This document shows, one piece after another, positions 40,007 through 49,457 of a stretch of 64,000 nt of DNA. A program made the position numbers and the translations under genes. Location of the stretch: the NCBI GenBank assembly GCA_049652745.1, contig JBASEY010000021.1, positions 4,204-68,203 of the forward strand, read 5' to 3'. Source of the stretch: JBASEY01 sp049652745. GTDB lineage: Bacteria; CSSED10-310. Each line of letters opens with the position of its first letter. Position 1 is the first letter of the stretch. The notes beneath the pieces were generated by a model that saw only the letters and a program-made list of their open reading frames with translations, searched no databases and was not told the origin of the DNA.

Positions 40007-40813
40007 TTATCTGTAAACAAACAGCCAGAGTACCAGCAGAATCATAATAGCCAGGACAAAGACCGCCACCCGGAAAAAAATTGTTACAGAGTTTGTGTCG
40101 CTGAGACGCACAGGTATAGTAGGGATCGAATCACCGGGCTGCCTTGAATGTCCTGAAATTTTAATTTTAAGTTTGCCCAGTTTCAATATGTCGCCTGGAG
40201 CCAATTGCGCTTTTTGGATCTTTTTGCCATTGATACGAGTTCCGTTTGTCGACTGGAGGTCTTCGATGATCAGCCGGTTGGATTCGACAAAAATTCGTGC
40301 ATGGTTTCTGGAAATATATCTATGGTGAAGTTCTATTCGACGAGCATTGGTCGATGTTTGTTCAAAATGATCCAGACGGCCAACAATATATTCACCGACC
40401 GATAAAGATATTTTCCGGCCTTTTTGGGGTCCGTTCAGAAGAGTAAAATAAAATGGATAGAGAGATTCCGATAGCTCATTTATTTCTGTAACAGCGGTGA
40501 TTTTTTCAGAATCATCTCCCAAATAAGTCAAAATCCCGACTCCTAAGCTTATTTGATCCCCGGGATTCAGTTTTTTTATAACAAAGGGATAACCTCGGAA
40601 AAACAGATCGGCATCAGGATGTTGCCGGCTGATAACCCAGGCGCCGTTGTCGAATTTTATTTTCGCATGACCTATTTCCAACCCGGGGTAGCAGATATCG
40701 GCATCGACCTGAGACCCAACAGTCATCGATGTCTTGCTTAGTTGGTATTTCTGATTGAACCCTTCAAAGCTTCTGAAGACAACCCAATATTTTTTTGGTT
40801 CACCGGTTTTCAT
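40007..40813 (-). CDS. Double-FHA protein with C-terminal TM
   Basis: The product is 268 residues. The second half carries a clear FHA domain (VGRLDHFEQTSTNARRIEL, HHRYISRNHARIF, LQSTNGTRINGKKI; the G, R, S-x-x-H and NG residues are all present). The first 100 residues look like a divergent FHA (MTVGSQVDADICYPG). A single TM lies near the C-terminus (about 245-266). FHA domains bind phosphothreonine. ATG 40813 with AGGA upstream is the likely start, overlapping the upstream ORF by 14 bases. No Ser/Thr kinase is visible nearby. Confidence 0.85.
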   Translation of the reverse strand: MKTGEPKKYWVVFRSFEGFNQKYQLSKTSMTVGSQVDADICYPGLEIGHAKIKFDNGAWVISRQHPDADLFFRGYPFVIKKLNPGDQISLGVGILTYLGDDSEKITAVTEINELSESLYPFYFTLLNGPQKGRKISLSVGEYIVGRLDHFEQTSTNARRIELHHRYISRNHARIFVESNRLIIEDLQSTNGTRINGKKIQKAQLAPGDILKLGKLKIKISGHSRQPGDSIPTIPVRLSDTNSVTIFFRVAVFVLAIMILLVLWLFVYR

Positions 40814-41186
40814 TATTATCGTCCTGCAAAACAAAAAATTCCAACAAGGCATTTCGATAGAGTTTTGTTGTAATTATTTCATGGGCGCTGCACAACTTTT
40901 TGTTCTTATCTTTCTGACGGGAATCGGAAGTAGGCCGGTCGCTGGTGGAGCATGTCACAATTATCTGATCGTTCAAGGCTAAGTAATGTGTCGATTGTAA
41001 TCCATTTGACCGCAAATGACGACGACAGCATTTCCGCACAGTGATACCGTGATCGGTGCACGACGACGCCAAAGCGTCCAGAACCATCCAACCGGGAATC
41101 ACCATACCCGTTCGGTCTTCCAAGCCATCGATCAGGTTCATCAGCGACTGGATATTTTTTCTGTCAGCTCGTCTTTTTTTCTTCAT
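40800..41186 (-). CDS. Hypothetical protein overlapping the FHA gene
   Basis: The product is 128 residues, basic at the N-terminus (KKKRRADRKN) with a segment IPGWMVLDALASSCTD. The second half is Lys/Ser/Arg-rich. AGGGA lies 7 bases before ATG. It overlaps the FHA gene by 14 bases and lies in the same minus-strand run. The overlap supports a real gene, but the family is unknown and the 3' half could be fortuitous. Confidence 0.5.
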   Translation of the reverse strand: MKKKRRADRKNIQSLMNLIDGLEDRTGMVIPGWMVLDALASSCTDHGITVRKCCRRHLRSNGLQSTHYLALNDQIIVTCSTSDRPTSDSRQKDKNKKLCSAHEIITTKLYRNALLEFFVLQDDNNENR

Positions 41187-41263
41187 TATAACGTCCCTGT
41201 TTTTTCTATCAGTCTATCATCAGTGTTTGTAAAAATCAAAAATCGTGCCAGATTTTCCGCCGA

Positions 41264-41845
41264 TCACAAATTCAGCTTGGGTTGTGTCCACACGTTCGGA
41301 AAAAGAGATTCACCGCTGATAAAAGCTTGTAATTGTTCCGAATAGCGTGGAGGGAAAATTGGAGTCACACGACCGGTTTCCAGTAAAAGTCGGCATCCAG
41401 CGTTGTGACGATTCGATACAGCCCATTGAAAAGCGGCACAAGTCTTGTGACTCAACTGGATAGATGATGTTGAAATCAGCGGGTGATCACAAGAGATTTC
41501 CATGATCAAGCTCAAACCAGCGTTGCGAATCACTGTCTTCAGAGCTGAATCCGTATTGGTTTCAGGGGATGAGAAATCAATCAATTTTCCACCGGTTTGC
41601 TTGGTATCAGAGACAATTTTTCTCTGTGATGAAGTCGGGTTGTCAGCCCAGTTTGAAGGAATTACAAGATCGATCGAACGTCCCAAGCGTTTCCATTCCT
41701 TAAAAGCGATCATTTCCAATGCCGTGGCACAGCGTGTGACCAGGCGGAAAGAATCAAACATTTCTTTTCTACAGACAGCTCGTGTAAACAATCGCGCTTC
41801 CAGTGTTGCAGACCGATTTCCAATAATACAAATTGTCTTGTGCAC
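41264..41845 (-). CDS. Hypothetical protein, Rossmann-like
   Basis: The product is 193 residues. A GTG start at 41845 with AAAGGAG 5 bases upstream is better than TTG/ATG further up. It opens VHKTICIIGNRSATLEARLF, a nucleotide-binding-type strand-turn-helix reminiscent of SLOG/DprA-like folds (a weak resemblance). Later segments GKLIDFSSPETNTDSAL and CAAFQWAVSNRHNAG are mixed alpha/beta. It lies upstream of the FHA operon on the same strand. Function unknown. Confidence 0.65.
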   Translation of the reverse strand: MHKTICIIGNRSATLEARLFTRAVCRKEMFDSFRLVTRCATALEMIAFKEWKRLGRSIDLVIPSNWADNPTSSQRKIVSDTKQTGGKLIDFSSPETNTDSALKTVIRNAGLSLIMEISCDHPLISTSSIQLSHKTCAAFQWAVSNRHNAGCRLLLETGRVTPIFPPRYSEQLQAFISGESLFPNVWTQPKLNL

Positions 41846-41937
41846 CTTGGCTCCTTTAACAGAGTTTGACAATCGTTATCGATAAAATATAGCAAAACTC
41901 CTTTGACATATTCCACATCTATTGGCAAAGTCAGGGC

Positions 41938-43788
41938 ATGAAGTTTTCACGCTTGCCGATAATAATTATGGTTGTTGCCGGGTTGATTCTGATCACTGTC
42001 GCATTACAGGTTGAAAAGCCGTCTGTTCAATTACAGGAAATGCGACCTGAAAGGCTGGGAACTCATTTTAGAGCCATAAGATTTTCTCCGGACAAAAGAA
42101 CAGTCTGGGCGGTTGGGTTTGAAGGCATGATCGTGCGCAGTGATGACGTCGGCAACACGTGGACACGGCAGAAAAGCGGCGTCAATGCCCGCTTGTACGG
42201 GCTTTGTGTTTTGGACCGCAACATCCTGTACTGCTGTGGATCGGAAGGAACTCTACTGTCCACTACGAATGGTGGAAATCGATGGTATAAGATCCCTGTT
42301 CCAACACGGTTACGGTTGGTTGACGTGTTTTTCATCGATCCATTAACGGGATGGGTTGCAGGCGATGACGGTCTTGTCATGCACACCAAAGACGGCGGTA
42401 AAAATTGGACTTTGTTGAATACCGGAGTCAACGCCGGATTTCGAAGAATATGGTTTAAAAACAAAAACGAAGGTTTTGCCGCCGGTTATGAAGGAAAGGT
42501 TTTATCAACAGACAATGGCGGCGACACGTGGACCATATTGGAGACTCCAGGCGATATCAGTTGTTATGGGGCATATTTTGATCCGGGTGGAAACACATGT
42601 TTTTTGGTGGGTTCGTGTGGAATGATATTGTCTTCGACAGATGCTGGCGAGTCATGGCGACTTTTTCCGGCCGTAACTACTAGTTTTCTTCGTGATATAG
42701 ACTTTGATTCCGAGGGGAATGGATGTGCTATTGGATATGGAGTTGCGTTGACGTTGTCACCAGGCGCGGATCGATGGAGACGGGAAGCGGCTTTGCCGGG
42801 ATTGTATTTGCAGAGCGTAGCGTTTGGTGCCAATGGAGTCGTGCTGGCAGCCGGCCACTGGGGGACGTTGATGCGCTCCGTTGACCATGGAAGCACATGG
42901 AACATGATGGAGCCGTATTTTGCTCCAGATCTGCTTGATACCGCAGTGGATCAAAAGTCAAAAACAGCGATGGCTGTCGGTGCGGATGGATGGGCAATGA
43001 TTCATCGGCATGGGGATGATGATTGGACAATATCCTATTCGGGTTCGAAGGAAACATTGAAAGCCGTTGCTGCCGACCAATACGGGCGGTTTTGGGCTTT
43101 GAACGGCAGCCCGAAAACTCTTTTTCGCTATACAAGCCAAGATGGATGGGCAACCGTTAATTTGCCGATTGAAAATGACCACCAATTGAACGCAATCACG
43201 TTTGCAGGGGATTCCCTGGGGTTCATCGCAGGGGACCAAGGGACGTTGTTATATAGCAAGGATGCCGGTGAAACCTGGAAGTTATATGGTTTGTCGACTC
43301 AGAAAAACATACATGGAATTTACTTTATCGACGAAAAGAACGGGTTTATGGTGGGCGACGACGGCTTGATCATGGAAAGCGGTAACGGGGGTTCAACTTG
43401 GTTGGGTCAGTTTACCGGTGTGACATATGACTTTCGGAGCGGTATTTTTAGTGAAAATGGATATGCTCTGGCACTGTCCAACGCAGGACTATTGGAATCT
43501 TGGTCAAATGGCCGCAATTCTTCCTGGCATAATAAGACGTTTGATTGTTCCGTGACGGCGATAGCGCAGAATGGACGCTATCTGGGGCTGGGCAACGGCG
43601 ATATTTTAGATGCAAAAACAAGGTTTTCAAGGTGTGTTTCAATAGACCCCATCCAGGCATTCGCGTCGGAAAAAAACGGCAAGTATATTTGGGGAGCGGG
43701 CCGATATGGTCGAATCTGTCGATTGACGATGTCCGAATCCGATATTGGTCTACTGTCAAAAGATGAACAAAGCGATAACAGCCGATAG
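41938..43788 (+). CDS. Ycf48-like BNR-repeat beta-propeller, membrane-anchored
   Basis: The product is 616 residues. A signal anchor (about 7-24) is followed by about ten Asp-box (BNR) blades of the form S-x-D-x-G-x-x-W (SDDVGNTWTRQ, TTNGGNRWYK, TKDGGKNWTL, TDNGGDTWTI, STDAGESW, SVDHGSTWN, SKDAGETWK and similar). Each sits in a unit with W/F-x-x-G-x-x-G. Ycf48 assists photosystem II assembly, but this architecture is widespread in non-phototrophs, where it often accompanies secreted or envelope systems. It is the first gene of a four-gene envelope operon. Confidence 0.85.
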   Translation: MKFSRLPIIIMVVAGLILITVALQVEKPSVQLQEMRPERLGTHFRAIRFSPDKRTVWAVGFEGMIVRSDDVGNTWTRQKSGVNARLYGLCVLDRNILYCCGSEGTLLSTTNGGNRWYKIPVPTRLRLVDVFFIDPLTGWVAGDDGLVMHTKDGGKNWTLLNTGVNAGFRRIWFKNKNEGFAAGYEGKVLSTDNGGDTWTILETPGDISCYGAYFDPGGNTCFLVGSCGMILSSTDAGESWRLFPAVTTSFLRDIDFDSEGNGCAIGYGVALTLSPGADRWRREAALPGLYLQSVAFGANGVVLAAGHWGTLMRSVDHGSTWNMMEPYFAPDLLDTAVDQKSKTAMAVGADGWAMIHRHGDDDWTISYSGSKETLKAVAADQYGRFWALNGSPKTLFRYTSQDGWATVNLPIENDHQLNAITFAGDSLGFIAGDQGTLLYSKDAGETWKLYGLSTQKNIHGIYFIDEKNGFMVGDDGLIMESGNGGSTWLGQFTGVTYDFRSGIFSENGYALALSNAGLLESWSNGRNSSWHNKTFDCSVTAIAQNGRYLGLGNGDILDAKTRFSRCVSIDPIQAFASEKNGKYIWGAGRYGRICRLTMSESDIGLLSKDEQSDNSR

Positions 43789-45283
43789 GTTTCGCCGTCC
43801 CGTCAAGAGTTGTATAGCTCTGTTGGTTCTTTTTATAGGTTTGGGCGCATATTATATTTTGTATGGAAGAGTATTCCTGGATGCCGGTTTTTATTTGAAT
43901 GCCGCCCGCGAAATTTGTGCCGGCCATATGCCTTACCGTGATTTTTTCTATGTTCAAGGTCCGGTGTATCCATATATATATGGACCTATCTTGAACGTGT
44001 TCGGTTTTTCCGTGCTGAATGCGCGTATCCTTTCGCTTATCTTTGGATTATCAGCTTTAGTCCTGGCCGGAATGACCGCTTTTCGCTCCGGCGGTCGAAT
44101 GGGCGCTCTAATCGCTCTGGCAGCCCTGGCCACGGTTCCATCCCATGCCTATTACTTTTCATCCGTTAAACTGTATTCGCTGTCCGCCTTCTTTTTGACG
44201 GCGGCGTTTTATATATTGAGTTCCCGTAAATCTCTTGTTCTGCGCCATACTTTCGGGCTGATATTGGCGCTTCTGGCAGCCGCTGTACGTTTGACGCTGG
44301 CGCCGGCCGTTCTTGTCGTCGTCGTCTATATTGTTTATGAAAGCTTTGTTCTTCGACGGATTTTTCCATGGGCGGCGATCCTGACAACGTCGATCATTGC
44401 CCTCGGTCTGGCTTTACCTTTTTTAATTGCCGATGCCGAAGCGGTAATATATTACTTGATCGGTATTCATACCAGTGCTGAAGAAGGTGTTTACTTCTTT
44501 TCTTTCGCCAAACAGCTCAAAGTTTTGATAAAAATCGCTCTTTTATATCCCATTGTCACTCTTGGAATACTGTTCATAATTATTAAATTGTTTGATCGAA
44601 ACCACAGAAAAAGTTTGAAACGCTTGGATTTAGCTATGATTTTTTCCGTTTTGGCGGTAACGACGGCGCATTTGACAGCCAACTGGTTTTCCGTCGGGTA
44701 TCAGTCCGTGGTCATGCCGTTGACGGCGGCGTTGGTGGGAGGTTTGTCAGGTCGCTGGATTACGGAAAAACGATTTATGAAATCAGGTGTTGTCATTGGT
44801 ATTGGTCTGATAGCAGTCAGTTGTTTTTATTCTTGGCGCGAACCTGTATGGAGCGGTGAATCCGTGCCTGCCTGGTTGGATAACGTGGCGAGAGAAATTG
44901 AAAGCAGAACAGAGCCGGGTTCGTCGGTTGCTGCTTGCAGTTCGGTATTCGCTCTACAGGCAAACCGGCCGATAACCGCCGGGTTCGGCGGCGCGCCTTT
45001 CACGTATGCCCCCCACTGGAGCGATGATCAGTGCCGTCGCTTCGGTTGCTTGAACAATCGATTGCTGATCGATTGTATGAACAAAAAAGAAGCTGGGCTG
45101 CTTTTATTCGAGTCCGACAGCTTCACGGTCGGCTTTCCAGGGTTTTATCCTGTCGATCAACAATTACAGAACGATATTTTCAAGGCCATCGACGAAAATT
45201 ACCAGAAGACTCTTGTTCTGCCGTCTTTAGGTGATGGCTCGCCGAAGCTGGTTTTATATGTTCCCAGAAAGGATGAAAATTGA
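43763..45283 (+). CDS. PMT/ArnT-like membrane glycosyltransferase (1)
   Basis: The product is 506 residues with about eleven TM helices and a C-terminal soluble part (about 385-506). After the first TM comes LDAGFYLNAAREICAGHMPYRDFF, cited as LDAGFYLNAA and GHMPYRDFF. This is the GT39/GT83-type loop, where a DE pair is expected but only D is present (DAGF). The next gene is a paralogue keeping DE. These enzymes move sugars from polyprenyl phosphate to proteins or lipid A on the periplasmic face. It overlaps the Ycf48-like gene by 26 bases. Confidence 0.75.
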   Translation: MNKAITADRFRRPVKSCIALLVLFIGLGAYYILYGRVFLDAGFYLNAAREICAGHMPYRDFFYVQGPVYPYIYGPILNVFGFSVLNARILSLIFGLSALVLAGMTAFRSGGRMGALIALAALATVPSHAYYFSSVKLYSLSAFFLTAAFYILSSRKSLVLRHTFGLILALLAAAVRLTLAPAVLVVVVYIVYESFVLRRIFPWAAILTTSIIALGLALPFLIADAEAVIYYLIGIHTSAEEGVYFFSFAKQLKVLIKIALLYPIVTLGILFIIIKLFDRNHRKSLKRLDLAMIFSVLAVTTAHLTANWFSVGYQSVVMPLTAALVGGLSGRWITEKRFMKSGVVIGIGLIAVSCFYSWREPVWSGESVPAWLDNVAREIESRTEPGSSVAACSSVFALQANRPITAGFGGAPFTYAPHWSDDQCRRFGCLNNRLLIDCMNKKEAGLLLFESDSFTVGFPGFYPVDQQLQNDIFKAIDENYQKTLVLPSLGDGSPKLVLYVPRKDEN

Positions 45284-46887
45284 AGGAACAGAAAAAAACC
45301 GGTTGGCTCTTGATTGCTTGCGGCGCTCTGTACGGCGTGATGTCTTTGGTCATTGTTTTTTATGGCCGTCTTCATGTCGATGAAGGGTATTACCATCTAA
45401 TCGCCAGCTTGACGGCTCGAGGAAAACTTCCCTACCGCGATTATTTTTATGTCCAAACACCACTTTACCCTTTCATCTACGGCATTTTTTTCCAAATATT
45501 CGGCTCAGCATTCGTTACGGCACGGATCTGTTCAACTCTATTTGGATTCATGACTTTTCTTGTTGCCGTTGGAACAGCTAGAAAACTCAAAGGACCTGCT
45601 GCTGCTTGCATAACGGCGTCCCTGATACTGGTTCAACCCTATACGATTTATTATCTGACAATTGTCAAACTCTACGCTGTAACCGGGCTGATGCTGGTCA
45701 TATTGGTAGCGGTATTGACATCTAAACTGACGGATATATGGCGATATACACTCGCAGCTATTATCGCTGCGGCGGCGATAAGCATTCGTGTCACGGTTGC
45801 GCCGACGCTGCCGTTGATCGTTCTTATAGCAGCATTCAGAACGAAAGGTGTTCAGCGCTTGAAAACCGTCGGGATGGCTTTTATCGCAGGTTTCGTCGTG
45901 CTCGCCGCTACGCTGTTGCCGTTCTGGATGATCAGCTCGGAAACCTTTGGATATAGCATATTTGGCTATCACTTTGACAAAGAAGGTTTTTCACTGCTCC
46001 GACAGATTTTTCACCGCGTGGATGTCCTGTTTAAGCTGAGCGCTTTATACGCTGTTCTGGGTGTGACCATATTGACGTCTGTTTTCGTGCGTTTAAGAGC
46101 ACGATTGCGCGGCGTCGGTGCAGATGCACCAGTCATTGAAAAATGGTCTTCTGGAGTTGCTGATGCGGCTTTGGTCATCGGCGGAGTGATCCTGTTTCAT
46201 TTTTCCTCACAGGCGCCGTATGTACATCGTTACCTGGCAATGACCATACCTGCTCTGGCTACGCTCGCAGGGCCTGAAGTCATTCGATTGACACATATAC
46301 TGAAACCCAAACAAATCAGTAATCCCGGTCTTGTGTGGACGGTAATCATTGGAATCATGTTGGTTGCCATGGGTAAGCCGGAAACGGTTTTCCAGAAAAT
46401 TGGTCCGGTAGCACAACTGCGCACAATTGCCAGTGAAATCGAAATGCTGACCGGTCGGGATGATGAAATTCTGACCTTCAACAATTCATTGGTGGTCGAA
46501 GCGGATCGGCGGGTGATGCCGGGCGATGAAATGAACGTATTGACATACCACCCCGATTGGACACGCAAAAAATGTGAACAGTTCAAGGTCTTAAACGTCG
46601 ACATGCTGAAAGAAGCCTTGCAAGGCGGTAGATTGCGCGCTGTGTTGATCACTAAATATTCATTCATAGGGAATTTTCCGACCTTTTACAATCCCGGTGA
46701 AATCGGAGCTCGACCTGAAATCATGTACGCTTTGGAAAAACATTATTTTCGAGTACGTCTGTTTCCTGGATTCGGTTATCTGGGGGAAGATGCCGAGTTG
46801 TATCTGCCTTTAAATAAAAAAACTGATAGGGAAAATGATGAGTTTGCATCCGTCGCCCCAGTTCTTATATATCAGGATAATGAATGA
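45280..46887 (+). CDS. PMT/ArnT-like membrane glycosyltransferase (2)
   Basis: The product is 535 residues, paralogous to the preceding protein along its length (matching GKLPYRDYFYVQTPLYPFIY with GHMPYRDFFYVQGPVYPYIY). Here the first periplasmic loop keeps the acidic pair (HVDEGYY) needed by GT39-type enzymes, so this copy is the likelier active one. About eleven TM helices are followed by a soluble C-terminal region. A TTG start at 45280 overlaps the previous stop, with AAAGGA upstream. The two genes are a tandem duplication that has diverged. Confidence 0.78.
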   Translation: MKEQKKTGWLLIACGALYGVMSLVIVFYGRLHVDEGYYHLIASLTARGKLPYRDYFYVQTPLYPFIYGIFFQIFGSAFVTARICSTLFGFMTFLVAVGTARKLKGPAAACITASLILVQPYTIYYLTIVKLYAVTGLMLVILVAVLTSKLTDIWRYTLAAIIAAAAISIRVTVAPTLPLIVLIAAFRTKGVQRLKTVGMAFIAGFVVLAATLLPFWMISSETFGYSIFGYHFDKEGFSLLRQIFHRVDVLFKLSALYAVLGVTILTSVFVRLRARLRGVGADAPVIEKWSSGVADAALVIGGVILFHFSSQAPYVHRYLAMTIPALATLAGPEVIRLTHILKPKQISNPGLVWTVIIGIMLVAMGKPETVFQKIGPVAQLRTIASEIEMLTGRDDEILTFNNSLVVEADRRVMPGDEMNVLTYHPDWTRKKCEQFKVLNVDMLKEALQGGRLRAVLITKYSFIGNFPTFYNPGEIGARPEIMYALEKHYFRVRLFPGFGYLGEDAELYLPLNKKTDRENDEFASVAPVLIYQDNE

Positions 46888-46921
46888 CTGTTCTGGAATA
46901 TAGGCGACACGAGGAAAAATC

Positions 46922-49384
46922 ATGAAAAAAATATTTTTATCATTGGTGATAATCCTGTCGATGAATTCTATAAAAGCATCTCCTTTTAACCTGCAATTCA
47001 CTGAAATGATACGAACCAGAGGTCAGTATTATGATCTATCGATATCTTCCGATGCTTCGGGCGACCGGTTATTCCTGGCGACAAAACTGGGTATTGAAAT
47101 CTATTCATTGGAAAATCCCGGGCACCCGGTTTTAAAAGGAAAATTCGCCACACCCGGCCTGGCAAATGGAGTTGCAGTAAACCATCCGTTTGTATATGTC
47201 GGCGATGTATATGGATTGAGCATTTGGGATATTACCGACATTGACAATCCTGTTATGAGGAGCTCCGTTAAAACAGATCGGGCTTTTGGATATCAAGAGC
47301 GGGTTTATTATCGTGACGGCCTTGTTTATATTGCGGCATATACTCAGGGAGTTCAGATTGTCGATGTCATCGATCCTGATTTTCCTGTGCTTGTAGGCCA
47401 TGCCAAGGCGGATGCTTATTCCTGGGATCTGGTTTTAGGTGATCAAGCGATCTACATCATGGACTTTTTTTCCATGGCGATAATGGATATCCGTCATCCG
47501 CACTTCCCGGTCAAACGAAAAACATTGAATACAATGTTCGCTCAAGGTGCAGCTATCAGGGGCAACCATTTGTTTTTGGGTTATGTCGATGGGCTTCGGA
47601 TCATGGATATCTCCGATCCGTTTAACCCTAAAGATGTTTCGGATATGGGGCCGACAGGTGATGGAACCGGATTGACGGTATCGCTGTGGGGCGATTTCGC
47701 CTATGTCGGGCATGGAAGTTATATTGAAGTCTACGACATTTCGAATATCCGTAAGCCGCGGCAAATAGCCTATTTTTATCCTCCCGGAAATCCCAGGAAA
47801 CTTATAGCACATAAAGGGTATCTCTATACGGTTCTGGATGATTCAGGTTTTTTGGTCACGAATGTCACCAACCCTCACAAACCGTTTCAGGAAGCTCACG
47901 TCGGCGGCGGCGAATGGGGTAATCGGCTGGATGCCGTTTATGACGATGATACGCTGTATTTAGTTGATTGGAGCAGAGGTTTGGTCATTTATGATACGAG
48001 CCGACCTGAAGGCTTGATCGAACTCTGTACGCTGCCAATACCCGGTTCACTGCGCCAGTGTATCATTCGAGGTCAAACAGCCTATCTGGTCGGACAAGGC
48101 GAAATTTTTATCGTCGATATCAGCGATCGTGAAAACCCCGAAATTCTCGGTAATTTCCGTACCAGTGGACGCCCTTATACTCTATCGGTTGATACTGATT
48201 TACAAAGAATCTATATGTGTGATTTATACGGTTTTTATATTCTGGATATCTCAAACCCCGCGGATATCAAGCGGATTGGCGCGATCTGGCTGGCGAAAGA
48301 GGGAAATCCATATGAAGCCAAAGTGATCGGCTCATACGCCTTTGTCGCGAACGGCTGGAAAGGTATAAAAGTTATCGATATTTCCAATCCCTCTGACCCG
48401 GAATTGGTGATGGTTTGGCCCGGAGACAACTCTAAAAGTTATGTATCCGTTAAAGAAAAAGATGGCCTGCTGTATTTTTTGAACCCATCTCGAGGAATCG
48501 ATATCATCGATGTTTCAAAACCATTGTCTCCGGAACTTTTTGCCACAATGCCGTTTAAAAACCTGTCGATCAATAAGTTCTTGCTGGACGAAAACTTGAT
48601 TTACCTCGCCGCCGGGACGAATGGTGTATTTGTATACTCTATAACCAACCCCGAAACACCGGTTCTGGTTGGATATGTCAATACACCCGGCGACGCTTTA
48701 GGGCTGGGAGTATCACCTGACAGAATTTTCATTGCCGATATGTATGATTTATCCGTCTATCGCCGGTTGCCGTTCAAGGCGGACAAACGGGCTCCGGATA
48801 TCACTGTCCAGAATCCCAAACCGTTGAGTTGGCTTGAAAACAAGACATTCATCGTTTCTGGTACGGCACAGGACGGGCAATCCGGTGTTCGAATGGTTGA
48901 AATCAGCATGGACTCGGGCAAGACATGGCAAGAGGTTTTTGGTCAGAACACTTGGAGCTTCGTCGCTTCCGGCTTGGAAAAAGGGCCGATATCCATCAAA
49001 GCACGTGCGTATGACTGGAGCGGTAACATCAGCAGCGAGACAACAGAGATATGGTGCTATTTCAATCCGCCGTCACCTGAAATCTTTGTGGCGGGATTTG
49101 AGAAAAGCAAGGCAGCGGCCGGAAAACCAGTGGAAGTCATCATGAACGCTCTTGTTCGAGACCCGTGGGACGAGGTTTATATCAATAAACTGGATGTGCG
49201 TTTGGACGGCGAATCTGTAGATTATGAGCTGCTGGAACGATTGGAATCCTCGGGCTACATTTACTTTCGGTTGGTATTCGAGCATGTCTTTCATCAGGGT
49301 GCGATTCCAGAGATCAACCTTATTGTCGACGACTCATTTGGAAACCCTTCTCCGGTATGGCCACAGGTTCCTATGCGCTGGTAA
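46922..49384 (+). CDS. Secreted LVIVD-repeat beta-propeller protein with Ig-like C-terminus
   Basis: The product is 820 residues. A signal peptide (about 1-19, ending IKAS) is followed by many LVIVD-type repeats of about 40 residues (GLSIWDITDIDNPV, GVQIVDVIDPDFPV, GLRIMDISDPFNPK, GIKVIDISNPSDPE, GIDIIDVSKPLSPE). These build one or two seven-bladed propellers up to about residue 620. After a Pro-rich hinge there is an Ig/Y_Y_Y-like domain (IVSGTAQDGQSGVRMVEIS) and another beta domain. GAGGA lies 7 bases before the ATG. It shares an operon with the propeller and glycosyltransferase genes upstream and could be their glycosylated product. Confidence 0.85.
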   Translation: MKKIFLSLVIILSMNSIKASPFNLQFTEMIRTRGQYYDLSISSDASGDRLFLATKLGIEIYSLENPGHPVLKGKFATPGLANGVAVNHPFVYVGDVYGLSIWDITDIDNPVMRSSVKTDRAFGYQERVYYRDGLVYIAAYTQGVQIVDVIDPDFPVLVGHAKADAYSWDLVLGDQAIYIMDFFSMAIMDIRHPHFPVKRKTLNTMFAQGAAIRGNHLFLGYVDGLRIMDISDPFNPKDVSDMGPTGDGTGLTVSLWGDFAYVGHGSYIEVYDISNIRKPRQIAYFYPPGNPRKLIAHKGYLYTVLDDSGFLVTNVTNPHKPFQEAHVGGGEWGNRLDAVYDDDTLYLVDWSRGLVIYDTSRPEGLIELCTLPIPGSLRQCIIRGQTAYLVGQGEIFIVDISDRENPEILGNFRTSGRPYTLSVDTDLQRIYMCDLYGFYILDISNPADIKRIGAIWLAKEGNPYEAKVIGSYAFVANGWKGIKVIDISNPSDPELVMVWPGDNSKSYVSVKEKDGLLYFLNPSRGIDIIDVSKPLSPELFATMPFKNLSINKFLLDENLIYLAAGTNGVFVYSITNPETPVLVGYVNTPGDALGLGVSPDRIFIADMYDLSVYRRLPFKADKRAPDITVQNPKPLSWLENKTFIVSGTAQDGQSGVRMVEISMDSGKTWQEVFGQNTWSFVASGLEKGPISIKARAYDWSGNISSETTEIWCYFNPPSPEIFVAGFEKSKAAAGKPVEVIMNALVRDPWDEVYINKLDVRLDGESVDYELLERLESSGYIYFRLVFEHVFHQGAIPEINLIVDDSFGNPSPVWPQVPMRW

Positions 49385-49457
49385 TTTCAGAGATTTTGTC
49401 GTGGCGCTTCGAGTAATATGGGGATATGAAAGCAACAAGATTTTCTAGAAGCCGTAT

